Of a stretch of DNA of 10,773 nucleotides, positions 1 through 5,218 are shown piece after piece. The notes below the pieces were generated by a model. It saw nothing but the letters and a program-made list of their open reading frames with translations, had not been told where the DNA came from and did no database searches. Origin of the DNA: Gemmatimonadota bacterium (GTDB lineage Bacteria > Gemmatimonadota > Gemmatimonadetes > Gemmatimonadales > GWC2-71-9); NCBI GenBank assembly GCA_025361465.1, contig JANYAG010000067.1, positions 1-10,773 of the forward strand, read 5' to 3'. A program made the position numbers and the translations under genes. Numbering within the stretch: position 1 is the stretch's first letter; each line of letters starts with the position of its first letter.

Positions 1-257
1 CCGGGCATCAGGTCGGGGGTGAATTGCACCCGGTTGAAGGAGAGCGCCAGCGCCTCGGCCACGGTCGACACCAGCAACGTCTTCGCCAGTCCGGGGACCC
101 CTACAAGCAACGCATGTCCACCGGCGAGGATGGCGGTGAGCACTCCGTCCACAGTGTCGGTCTGCCCGACGATCCGCCGGGCGACCTGCTGGCGCAGGGC
201 GGTGACGGCACTGGCGAGGTGGGCGAGCTGTTCGACGTCTGAACGCGGTGCGGTCAT
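1..257 (-). CDS. MoxR-family AAA+ ATPase, N-terminal part (runs off left edge)
   Basis: Reading the minus strand from an ATG at 257 gives 85 residues before the window ends, so the 3' part is missing. Residues 29-35 (IVGQTDT) match the IVGQ entry motif of MoxR ATPases. Residues 53-60 (GVPGLAKT) are a MoxR-type Walker A loop. Residues 76-85 (RVQFTPDLMP) are the conserved segment just before the family's SDITG motif, which would lie outside the window. MoxR proteins are cytoplasmic ATPases that act as chaperones in maturing protein complexes, often beside VWA-domain proteins; partners cannot be seen here. No Shine-Dalgarno sequence precedes the ATG, and no upstream in-frame ATG was found nearby. 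The family assignment is firm; the client is unknown. Confidence 0.9.
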   Translation of the reverse strand, partial: MTAPRSDVEQLAHLASAVTALRQQVARRIVGQTDTVDGVLTAILAGGHALLVGVPGLAKTLLVSTVAEALALSFNRVQFTPDLMP

Positions 258-265
258 GGGGGCCA

Positions 266-303
266 GATGATGGAGGATCGAGGAGCGAGAGTGGAAGATA
301 GAC
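266..303. repeat. Degenerate 7-bp tandem array in the moxR/toxin spacer
   Basis: The 61-base gap between the MoxR start and the toxin stop is largely a string of heptamers in register: gatgatg, gaggatc, gaggagc, gagagtg, gaagata, then gac. Each unit starts with GA and most keep GA at positions 4-5, so the period is seven but the unit has drifted. Because a purine-rich stretch can look periodic by chance, this array is weaker than the one at 2596-2630. It is listed because the same period recurs in two other spacers of this window. Confidence 0.45.
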
Positions 304-318
304 GGGGATGCCAGCCCA

Positions 319-699
319 TTACGTCTCGAAGCCCAACTCCCTGGCCACCTCCAGTTGTCGCGCATCGAGCGTCAGGAATGCAATCGTCCCCGGATCTTCC
401 CCGAGGTAGAGCGCGGTGGCGAGGTGCCAGCAGTCGGCGCCCCGGACGTAGCCGGACGCGAGTACCCGGGTGATCTCGGCGCTCAAGGGCCGGTCGGGGA
501 CCACCCACGACACCGCGCTCAGCAGGGTTGCATCGGGCTCGACGCCCTCGCGAACGAATGCCGAGCGAAGTTCAGCCTCGAGCAGGTTGGCGGAGATCAG
601 TTCGTCGAAGGAGTCGAGGCGTCGAGCGAGCGCGGCGGCACCGCGCTCGCCGAAGGCGATCGCCACCAGGCAGGAGGTGTCAACGTAGGCGACCTTCAT
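319..699 (-). CDS. vapC: PIN-domain toxin, VapC-like ribonuclease
   Basis: A 126-residue protein, the usual length for VapC. VapC toxins are Mg2+-dependent RNases, often cutting tRNA or rRNA, held inactive by their antitoxin. The acidic pocket of a PIN fold is visible: D7 in YVDTS at the N-terminus, E41 in LLEAEL, D89 in RGADCWHLATAL and D112 in LTLDARQ. The gene follows the antitoxin and overlaps it by four bases (ATGA, 696-699), so the two are probably translationally coupled. All expected catalytic acids are present, so the enzyme looks intact. RNA target and any physiological role are unknown. A non-toxic PIN RNase is possible, but the paired antitoxin argues for a toxin-antitoxin module. 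Confidence 0.9.
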   Translation of the reverse strand: MKVAYVDTSCLVAIAFGERGAAALARRLDSFDELISANLLEAELRSAFVREGVEPDATLLSAVSWVVPDRPLSAEITRVLASGYVRGADCWHLATALYLGEDPGTIAFLTLDARQLEVARELGFET

Positions 700-977
700 T
701 CGCCGCGATCGGCCAGGAAGCGCGCCAGGGCGCCGGGAATGTGGGCGATCGGCTTCAGGTGGCCGACGCGGCTTTCGGGTCGGAGGAGCACGCCCCGCTC
801 GGCCAGCCGCGCCATGCGCCGCTCCACGCCGTCGCCCGCCGCGGCACTCTCCGCCGGGCGAATTTCCGCCACCGGCTCACCATGCACGGTCACGATCACG
901 CTGTGTCCCTCACGGACTCGGCGAATGATGGCCGAGAGCTTGGCCTTGGCGTCGTAGAGGGAATAGGTGTCGCGCAT
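696..977 (-). CDS. Phd/YefM-type antitoxin of the PIN toxin
   Basis: A 93-residue protein. Residues 5-40 match the N-terminal Phd/YefM fold: SLYDAKAKLSAIIRRV, then EGHSVIVTVHGEPVAEI, a strand-turn-strand with the typical HGEPVA turn. This part dimerises and binds operator DNA. Residues about 76-93, ending PGALARFLADRGE, form the short helical tail that in relatives inserts into the PIN toxin. The gene lies first and overlaps the toxin by ATGA, the usual antitoxin-first order giving excess antitoxin. The ATG at 977 is chosen because an in-frame promoter ends only five bases upstream; no Shine-Dalgarno site is present. Autorepression through the palindrome at 995-1007 is inferred. Confidence 0.9.
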   Translation of the reverse strand: MRDTYSLYDAKAKLSAIIRRVREGHSVIVTVHGEPVAEIRPAESAAAGDGVERRMARLAERGVLLRPESRVGHLKPIAHIPGALARFLADRGE

Positions 978-982
978 ACTGA

Positions 983-1011
983 ATGCTATGTCATCTAGTC
1001 AGACTAGTCAA
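983..1011 (-). promoter_or_regulatory. Sigma70-type promoter of the toxin-antitoxin operon
   Basis: On the minus strand TTGACT (1006-1011, five of six to the -35 consensus) is followed after exactly 17 bases by TAGCAT (983-988, four of six, keeping the key TA and final T). Only five bases separate the -10 box from the ATG at 977, so the predicted transcription start falls on or beside the start codon and the mRNA would be leaderless. Boxes and spacing are read directly; activity is inferred. Confidence 0.65.
995..1007. promoter_or_regulatory. 13-bp palindromic operator candidate in the antitoxin promoter
   Basis: CTAGTC-A-GACTAG is a perfect inverted repeat with 6-bp arms and one central base. 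It sits in the spacer between the -10 and -35 boxes and touches the -35 box. Short palindromes overlapping the promoter are the normal binding sites for Phd/YefM antitoxin and toxin-antitoxin complexes. Position and symmetry make it the best candidate for autoregulation; binding itself is inferred. Confidence 0.6.
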
Positions 1012-1024
1012 GTATTGTCTCTGA

Positions 1025-1057
1025 GGCTGAGCCACAAGCGCTTCGCTGCGCTCAGGG
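1025..1057. repeat. Short intergenic inverted repeat with GAGCGCAGCGA core
   Basis: CTGAGC (1027-1032) is repeated inverted as GCTCAG (1050-1055), enclosing the palindrome AAGCGCTT (1036-1043). The minus strand of 1041-1057 reads CCCTGAGCGCAGCGAAG, which shares the core GAGCGCAGCGA with the left end of the larger element at 4163-4275. It therefore looks like a fragment of the same intergenic repeat family. It lies between the two divergent promoters, where it could insulate them or end stray transcription; neither role is shown. Confidence 0.45.
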
Positions 1058-1092
1058 CGACTCCGATGGCAGGAAGAGAGCGCCTTTTTTGC

Positions 1093-1121
1093 TTGCGAAA
1101 TGTTTCACAAAGTCCTACTTT
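1093..1121 (+). promoter_or_regulatory. Candidate sigma70-type promoter of the atp operon
   Basis: TTGCGA (1093-1098) is separated by 17 bases from TACTTT (1116-1121), which keeps the three most conserved -10 positions (T, A and final T). The start expected seven or eight bases further lies at about 1128-1129, on the GTG proposed for atpZ, so the atp mRNA could begin without a leader. The boxes are weaker than those of the antitoxin promoter; the exact spacing and the matching geometry are the main support. Confidence 0.45.
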
Positions 1122-1136
1122 CCGCCCCGTGAAACA
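1101..1136. promoter_or_regulatory. Split parS-like inverted repeat around the atpZ start
   Basis: TGTTTCAC (1101-1108) and GTGAAACA (1129-1136) form a perfect 8-bp inverted repeat with a 20-base gap. Joined, they spell the bacterial parS consensus TGTTTCACGTGAAACA, the site bound by the chromosome-partitioning protein ParB. Here the halves are held about two helical turns apart and flank the proposed -10 box; the right half includes the GTG start codon of atpZ. The gap holds a smaller inverted repeat, AAAGT-CCT-ACTTT (1109-1121). A split site is not a known functional parS, so this may be an operator for another dimeric regulator, an interrupted parS or a coincidence. Confidence 0.5.
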
Positions 1137-1380
1137 CCCCGACGACGGCTCGAATCGAGAGATCGGCGAGGGGTATGCCTTGGTCTCGGTCGGGATCACC
1201 TTTGCCCTGACGTTGGCGGGGTTCACCCTGGGTGGGTTCTGGCTGGATGGCCGGCTGAAGACGCTACCGCTTTTCACCCTGGTGGGGATGGTGGCGGGCA
1301 CGGCACTGGGCGGCTTCTGGCTCTGGCAGCGGATCGGCAAGCGACCCAGGGATGGAGGGCGCACCGACGCCCCGCGGTGA
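1129..1380 (+). CDS. atpZ: AtpZ-like F0F1 ATP synthase assembly protein
   Basis: An 83-residue inner-membrane protein of the AtpZ/AtpI family. Two membrane helices are visible, residues about 17-38 and 47-66, joined by the family-type turn around FWLDGRLKTLP. In other bacteria AtpZ with AtpI helps assemble the c ring and has been linked to Mg2+/Ca2+ movement. The frame stays open upstream to about 967, but those residues are polar, overlap the antitoxin start and its promoter, and do not resemble the family. I therefore start at GTG 1129, just after the promoter. No Shine-Dalgarno site is present. The end overlaps the start of atpI by 29 bases. Family is clear; the start is less sure. Confidence 0.8.
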   Translation: MKHPDDGSNREIGEGYALVSVGITFALTLAGFTLGGFWLDGRLKTLPLFTLVGMVAGTALGGFWLWQRIGKRPRDGGRTDAPR

Positions 1381-1726
1381 TCAGGGTCGCCGGCTCCTCT
1401 GGGGGCTGCTGGGCACCGCCGGGGTCACGGCGTTGGCCTGGCTCCTCTGGGGGAAGAGCGGGGCGAAGTCGGCCCTCCTCTTCGGGGCGATCGCCACCAG
1501 CATCCAGTTGCTGGCTGATCGGCTGGCACGACGGGTTGGGGTGGCGCCCACGGTGGACCGTTTGAAGGTGTATGCCATCGGGGTGGTGCTTCGCTTCGGC
1601 GGGGTGGCCCTGATCGGCGTGGCGGCGTTCAAGGGCGGAGAGGCGTTCTCCCCACCGGGGGCGGCGTTGGGATATCTGGGAGTGCTGCTCCCTCTGCTGT
1701 ATCTGGAGACTCGACTGGAACGATGA
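1352..1726 (+). CDS. atpI: ATP synthase subunit I (AtpI-like)
   Basis: A 124-residue protein with four hydrophobic segments, about residues 14-33, 37-55, 72-92 and 101-119, the layout of bacterial AtpI. AtpI is a non-stoichiometric inner-membrane factor that aids c-ring assembly. Sequence conservation in this family is low, so the assignment rests mainly on size, topology and its place between atpZ and atpB. Its ATG at 1352 lies inside atpZ (29-base overlap) and its stop overlaps the atpB start by ATGA (1723-1726), which indicates translational coupling. No obvious alternative in-frame start was found downstream. Confidence 0.85.
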   Translation: MEGAPTPRGDQGRRLLWGLLGTAGVTALAWLLWGKSGAKSALLFGAIATSIQLLADRLARRVGVAPTVDRLKVYAIGVVLRFGGVALIGVAAFKGGEAFSPPGAALGYLGVLLPLLYLETRLER

Positions 1727-2589
1727 GCGCACCACAAGAACCGTTCGACATCGCCGAGATGGTGTTCCATCACACCGGGGACGCCCACCAGCTGGATTTC
1801 GCGCCGTTCGGCACGATCCAGCTGCCCCAGTGGCAGCCGATCCACCTCGGGTCGCTGGTCATCGATCTTTCGCCCACGCGGCATGTGGTCTTCCTGATGC
1901 TGGCGGCAGTACTCGCCTACACCCTGCTGCAGATCGCCGCCAACGGGATCGCCAAGGCCCGCCGAGAGGGCAGGGCGCCGGGCGGCTATGCCGGGATGAT
2001 GGAAGCGTTCGTCGTCTTCGTGCGCAACGAGATCGCGATCGCCAACATCGGCAAGGAGATGGGGCCGCGTTACGCCCCGCTCATCATGGCGTTCTTCTTC
2101 TTCATCCTGATGATGAACCTGCTCGGCCTGATGCCGTGGGGCGCGTCACCCACCGGCAACCTGGCCGTCACGGCGGCGCTGGCGGTGATGTCGTTCCTGG
2201 TCATCGAGATCGGCGGGATGGTGAAGCTCGGCTTCAAGGGCTATATGGGCACCATTTTCCCGCACATCGAGGGGCTGCATGGTCCCGGTGCGGTGGTGAT
2301 GACGATGGCGATGGCGCCGATCGAGATCCTCTCCAAGCTGGTGAAGCCGATCGCACTGGCGATCCGTCTCTTCGGTAACATGCTGGCGGGGCACTTCGTC
2401 ATCCTGTCGCTCTTCGGCATCGTCTTCCTGTTCGGTTCGCTGGGGATGTGGAGCTACGGCATCGGCGCCGTGACCGCGTCAGTGGTGCTGGGCGTGATGT
2501 TCCTGGAATTGATTGTCGCGTTCCTGCAGGCGTATGTCTTTGCACTGCTGAGCGCGGTGTTCATCGGGCTGATGCAGCACGAGCATTGA
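1723..2589 (+). CDS. atpB: F0F1 ATP synthase subunit a
   Basis: A 288-residue inner-membrane protein of normal length for subunit a, which forms the two proton half-channels against the c ring. The essential arginine is R215 in the invariant segment LAIRLFGNMLAGH (213-224), and the later helix carries FLQAYVFALLS (267-277) with the conserved Q269. Hydrophobic helices are clear near 54-72, 118-138, 146-166, 206-240 and 247-285. The N-terminal 50 residues are an amphipathic leader before the first helix, common in this family. The start ATG overlaps the atpI stop. A 221-base spacer then separates it from atpE, unusual in an otherwise compact operon. No key residue is missing. Confidence 0.97.
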   Translation: MSAPQEPFDIAEMVFHHTGDAHQLDFAPFGTIQLPQWQPIHLGSLVIDLSPTRHVVFLMLAAVLAYTLLQIAANGIAKARREGRAPGGYAGMMEAFVVFVRNEIAIANIGKEMGPRYAPLIMAFFFFILMMNLLGLMPWGASPTGNLAVTAALAVMSFLVIEIGGMVKLGFKGYMGTIFPHIEGLHGPGAVVMTMAMAPIEILSKLVKPIALAIRLFGNMLAGHFVILSLFGIVFLFGSLGMWSYGIGAVTASVVLGVMFLELIVAFLQAYVFALLSAVFIGLMQHEH

Positions 2590-2595
2590 CTGCGA

Positions 2596-2630
2596 GTGAT
2601 TGGTGAACGGTGATTGGTGATTGGTGGACT
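2596..2630. repeat. Tandem heptanucleotide array (GTGATTG) after atpB
   Basis: Five heptamers in register start seven bases after the atpB stop: gtgattg (2596), gtgaacg (2603), gtgattg (2610), gtgattg (2617) and a decayed gtggact (2624). Three units are identical. It is a short tandem repeat that could vary in copy number by slippage. It lies in the mRNA between subunit a and subunit c genes, so length changes would alter that spacer but no protein. Function, if any, is unknown. Confidence 0.8.
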
Positions 2631-2669
2631 GGCACCGCCCCGGCATCCCGCGGCGAGTGCGACCCGGGT

Positions 2670-2722
2670 GGCGCGAATGCGCCGCTCTCTGGGGATTGGG
2701 CCCGCCGGGTCCGCTGATCCCC
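2670..2722 (+). other. Two consecutive stem-loops in the atpB-atpE spacer
   Basis: The first is GGCGC-gaat-GCGCC (2670-2683). The second is larger: GGGGAT (2691-2696) pairs with ATCCCC (2717-2722), and inside it GGGCCC (2698-2703) pairs with GGGTCC (2707-2712) through one G-U pair over a three-base loop. Neither is followed by a U run, so they do not look like an intrinsic terminator; such hairpins could instead protect or help process the mRNA ahead of atpE. The rest of the 221-base spacer holds the heptamer array and a GAGGAG at 2743-2748 not placed to serve atpE. I see no gene in it. Confidence 0.5.
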
Positions 2723-2810
2723 ATCGTCCGGCCGCTGTTCCTGAGGAGACGGTGGCGCTGGCCGAGGATGCGACTGACCTTGAATCCTCACTGACACAAC
2801 GAGTGGACAA

Positions 2811-3077
2811 ATGCTGCTCCCGATTCTCATGCAGGACGCTGCTGCCAACGCAGTCCCGAACTTCGGCGCCATGGGTGCCGGTATCGGCCTCGGCCTCGCC
2901 GTGCTCGGCGCCGGCATCGGCCTCGGCCGCATCGGTGGCCAGGTGGCCGAAGGGATCGCGCGCCAGCCGGAAGCGACGGGCGAGATCCGCGCCGCCGGTC
3001 TGCTGTTCGGCGTGCTCCTCGAAGGCGCCACGATCATCGCGCTGGTGTTCGCCCTGCTATTCAAGCTGATCAAGTAA
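2811..3077 (+). CDS. atpE: F0F1 ATP synthase subunit c (proteolipid)
   Basis: An 88-residue hairpin of two membrane helices that oligomerises into the rotor ring. Helix 1 (about 17-45) carries the packed glycine motif GAGIGLG, seen at 22-28 and again at 33-39. The polar loop is RQP (51-53). Helix 2 (about 61-86) carries the ion carrier E71 in LLEGATI. The Na+-ring signature is absent: the residue after E71 is Gly rather than Ser or Thr, and the helix 1 position usually Gln in Na+ rings is Leu (L38), so proton coupling is expected. The first nine or so residues may be a short leader. A weak GTGGA lies five bases before the ATG. Confidence 0.96.
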   Translation: MLLPILMQDAAANAVPNFGAMGAGIGLGLAVLGAGIGLGRIGGQVAEGIARQPEATGEIRAAGLLFGVLLEGATIIALVFALLFKLIK

Positions 3078-3093
3078 CCAGGCGGTCTGCGTC

Positions 3094-3630
3094 ATGATGC
3101 TACCGTTGCTCTACGCGACCGGGGAGGGAGGATTGCCGGCGCCCTTCTCGCCGACGATCGGTCTCTTCATCTGGACCTTTGTCGTCTTTCTGCCGTTCCT
3201 CTGGCTGCTGTCGAAGTTCGTCTTCCCGGTGATCGTCAAGGCGACGGCCGACCGGGAAGCCGCCATCGCCAAGCAGCTGGCCGATGCCGACAAGACCCGG
3301 GCCGACGCGGCCGGGTACCTGGCGGAACAGCGGGAACTGCTCGCGGCCGCCCGGGGTGAAGCGCAGGGCATCGTGGCCGAGGCCCGTCAGGCCGGCGATC
3401 GCGAGCGGATAGCGGCGATCGAGCGGACCCGCACCGAGCAGGACGAACTCCTCGCCCGCGCCAAGCGCGAAATTCAGGGCGAGCGCGAACGCGCCATCAG
3501 CGAGATCCGCCGCGAAGCGGTGGACCTGGCGATCGCAGCCGCGGGGAAGGTGGTCGGGCAGCGCCTTGATCCGGCCGCCGACCGGAAGCTGGTCGAGGAG
3601 TACATCACGACGCTGAGGACCGGCGCGTGA
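3094..3630 (+). CDS. atpF: F0F1 ATP synthase subunit b
   Basis: A 178-residue subunit of the peripheral stalk linking F0 to F1. One membrane helix spans about residues 22-46, followed by a long charged helix (about 50-157) rich in Ala, Glu, Arg and Lys, which forms the dimeric right-handed coiled coil. The C-terminal part (143-176, with LAIAAAGKVVGQRL) is the region that contacts delta. Only one b gene is present here, so a homodimeric stalk is expected rather than a b/b' pair, unless b' lies elsewhere. The start could be either of two adjacent ATGs (3094 or 3097). It lies 16 bases after atpE and its stop overlaps the atpH start as GTGA. Confidence 0.95.
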   Translation: MMLPLLYATGEGGLPAPFSPTIGLFIWTFVVFLPFLWLLSKFVFPVIVKATADREAAIAKQLADADKTRADAAGYLAEQRELLAAARGEAQGIVAEARQAGDRERIAAIERTRTEQDELLARAKREIQGERERAISEIRREAVDLAIAAAGKVVGQRLDPAADRKLVEEYITTLRTGA

Positions 3631-4157
3631 GAGCAGTGACGATCGCACGCAACTACGCCGAGACGCTGGTCGCGCTCGCCGAAGAGGCGAGAGCGCTCGA
3701 GCCGTGGGGCGAGATGATTGACATCACTGCCGCGGCGTTCGCCACCCCGAGCATCGAATCGGTGCTGATGTCGCCGCGCGTCACCCGCGACCAGAAGATC
3801 AAGCTGATTGCCGATGCGCTGCACGACGCGCCTCGGTCCTACGTGCGCTTCCTGAGCGCGGTGGTGCGGCGCGGCCGGCAGATGCTGTTCAGTCTGATCG
3901 CCGATGAGTATCGCAAGCTCGCCGACATCAAGTTGAACCGGATCCGCGCCGGCGTCACCGTGGCGCGCGAACTGGACACCGTGGCGCGCGACGCCCTGGT
4001 GGCCAGGCTGTCGGCGGCACTGGGCAAGGATGTCATCGCCGGCTTTGCCATCGATCCCGCCATCCTTGGCGGGGTGACCATCCGCATCGGCGACCGGGTC
4101 TATGACGGCTCGGTTCGCAAGCGCCTGGCCGTCCTGCGGCACAAGCTGCTGGCGTAG
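3627..4157 (+). CDS. atpH: F0F1 ATP synthase subunit delta
   Basis: A 176-residue soluble stalk subunit of normal length. The N-terminal six-helix domain begins with the typical IARNYAETLVALAEE (6-20) and contains PRVTRDQKIKLI (50-61). The C-terminal domain ends with the family signature ILGGVTIRIGDRVYDGSV (146-163) then RKRLAVLRHKL. It caps the alpha3-beta3 head and holds the b stalk. The start is GTG at 3627, overlapping the atpF stop; a second GTG lies three codons later. The operon normally continues with atpA, but here the next object is a repeat element and then a convergent hydrolase gene, so this is the last atp gene of the cluster. Confidence 0.95.
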   Translation: MRAVTIARNYAETLVALAEEARALEPWGEMIDITAAAFATPSIESVLMSPRVTRDQKIKLIADALHDAPRSYVRFLSAVVRRGRQMLFSLIADEYRKLADIKLNRIRAGVTVARELDTVARDALVARLSAALGKDVIAGFAIDPAILGGVTIRIGDRVYDGSVRKRLAVLRHKLLA

Positions 4158-4162
4158 CGTCC

Positions 4163-4275
4163 CCTCATCCCGAGCGCAGCGAGGGACCTTGAATGCCCAG
4201 GCATTCAGGGTCCCTCGACTGTTGAGGCTCCTTCGACTCCGCAGCAGCTGCGCTGCCGCTCCGCTCAGGATGAGG
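4163..4275. repeat. Composite intergenic inverted-repeat element
   Basis: The ends form a 14-bp imperfect inverted repeat: CCTCATCCCGAGCG (4163-4176) against CGCTCAGGATGAGG (4262-4275), one mismatch. Inside the left half lies a second, independent 17-bp stem (4181-4216). The right half has CTCCTTCGACTCC and a GC-rich stretch around GCAGCAGCTGCGCTGC. The terminal TCATCC-(C/T)-GAGCG-CAGCGA pattern resembles widespread bacterial intergenic palindromes (REP/BIME-like); that comparison is from memory. It fills nearly the whole 126-base gap between two convergent genes. A related short piece sits at 1041-1057. No coding potential is evident. Confidence 0.7.
4181..4216. terminator. 17-bp stem hairpin, possible bidirectional terminator
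   Basis: GAGGGACCTTGAATGCC (4181-4197) pairs with GGCATTCAGGGTCCCTC (4200-4216) along all 17 positions, with one G-U pair in the plus-strand RNA. The loop is nominally two bases and would open to about four. It lies 23 bases after the atpH stop and faces a convergent gene, the usual place for a terminator. No U run follows on either strand, so intrinsic termination is uncertain; it may only protect 3' ends. Confidence 0.5.
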
Positions 4276-4283
4276 AGAAGCGG

Positions 4284-5084
4284 TTAGCAGCCGCCCGATG
4301 CGCCGGTTCTCGCTGCAGCTGGGGACGCTGATTCCTTGGTAGAGATGGAGTAGCTACGGTTCGCGTCGTGTGCCGCCTGCTGCAGCCAGCCAATGGTATC
4401 GGCTGACATGGCCAGCGGTCGGCCGGCGTCGAACGCCTGGCTGGGGAAGGTGCGAGCGTCGCGGCCGGTCAATTGCTCGTAGATCGCGAGCGCCGCGAGA
4501 TAGCTCCCCATCGGCGAGGGGTGGAAACTGTCAGGCCCATACAGCGGCAGTCCCGGATGCCGCCTCAGGGCACTGTGCCACGCTTCGCCGGCCGGCAGAA
4601 AGACGCCGTCCACCGCGCGGGCCGCCACCTGGTAGGAAGTCCGGACGCCAGCCCAGACGTCGCCCTGTGACGTGGCGGGCCAGGGCATGAAGAGGGCGGT
4701 GCGCCCGCCGCCGGGCCGGACCAGGCTGTCGAACATCCGGGTCCAGAGCACCAGCGAGTCGCGGCATACGCCGGCGGAGGAGGTGGGCCCCTGCTGCAAC
4801 ACCACCACATCCCACCGCGTGTTCTTGAGCTGTCGCACCGCATCGGAACCGCCGGTGAGGTGATCGATCAGCGCGAGATTGGGCGCGGCCGACGTGACAA
4901 CAGTCATCGTGTCGCCGACGCTCCTGGCGATGGCGCCGACCGTGGCGGGGAGATCATTGGTGTAGGTCAGGCTGTTGCCGACAAAGAGCACGCGGTGATG
5001 CGGCACCACCGGATCGGCGGCCGTGACGGCTGCTGTGGTGCCGATACCGAAGCAGGTGGTGAGAAGGAGGGCAGTACGCGTCAC
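4284..5084 (-). CDS. Secreted SGNH/GDSL-type hydrolase
   Basis: From GTG 5084 the protein has 266 residues. The start gives a normal signal peptide: TRT, a hydrophobic run ALLLTTCFGIGTTAA and a likely AVTA/ADP cleavage near residue 23. The frame opens 15 codons earlier (GTG 5129), but that would put an overlong polar stretch before the signal. Block I is VLFVGNSLTYTNDLP with nucleophile S38; block V is GPDSFHPS with D185 and H188. LQQGPTS (96-102) stands where many SGNH enzymes have a GxND block. This set resembles the DUF4886-like branch. Substrate is unknown; acyl esters on carbohydrates are plausible given the divergent beta-galactosidase. It converges on atpH across the repeat element. 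Confidence 0.8.
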   Translation of the reverse strand: MTRTALLLTTCFGIGTTAAVTAADPVVPHHRVLFVGNSLTYTNDLPATVGAIARSVGDTMTVVTSAAPNLALIDHLTGGSDAVRQLKNTRWDVVVLQQGPTSSAGVCRDSLVLWTRMFDSLVRPGGGRTALFMPWPATSQGDVWAGVRTSYQVAARAVDGVFLPAGEAWHSALRRHPGLPLYGPDSFHPSPMGSYLAALAIYEQLTGRDARTFPSQAFDAGRPLAMSADTIGWLQQAAHDANRSYSISTKESASPAAARTGASGGC

Positions 5085-5106
5085 GATGGCCCCGGAATCA
5101 GGTGAG

Positions 5107-5135
5107 CTCCAATGGAAAGGTAAGGGCACTCCAAT
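5107..5135. repeat. Direct repeat CTCCAAT in the divergent promoter region
   Basis: CTCCAAT occurs at 5107-5113 and 5129-5135, 22 bp apart (two helical turns), in the 134-base gap between the divergent hydrolase and beta-galactosidase starts. Such spacing suits a dimeric regulator binding one DNA face. No clear -35/-10 pair was found for either gene in the gap, so a regulatory role is a weak inference. Confidence 0.3.
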
Positions 5136-5218
5136 CCGGGCGGCGTTGCCGTCAGGTGCCTATTTTCCCGGGGACATCCTCCCTCTCCACTAGACGCCTA
5201 ATTCGAGGCCTGCCACAG

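Noticed and set aside
355..957. A 200-residue plus-strand frame across the toxin and antitoxin genes
   Set aside because: It is antisense to the toxin-antitoxin pair, whose PIN acids, Phd motif, ATGA overlap and promoter are all visible; its own translation has no recognisable fold.
967..1128. N-terminal extension of atpZ from ATG 967
   Set aside because: The extra 54 residues overlap the antitoxin start, its promoter and the intergenic repeat, are polar and unlike AtpZ, and precede the proposed atp promoter.
1101..1136. RNA hairpin hiding the atpZ start codon
   Set aside because: The same inverted repeat could sequester the GTG in mRNA, but if transcription begins near 1128 as the promoter predicts, the left arm is not transcribed. 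A DNA site fits better; this reverses if the mRNA starts upstream of 1101.
2614..3069. A 151-residue plus-strand frame over the atpB-atpE spacer and atpE
   Set aside because: It starts in the repeat array and overlaps the complete, motif-bearing atpE in another frame. The GAGGAG at 2743 followed by GTG at 2752 is too closely spaced and leads only into this shadow frame.
2811..3077. Na+-driven c ring
   Set aside because: The ligands of Na+ rings are missing: Gly follows the carboxylate E71 instead of Ser/Thr, and the helix 1 Gln position is Leu.
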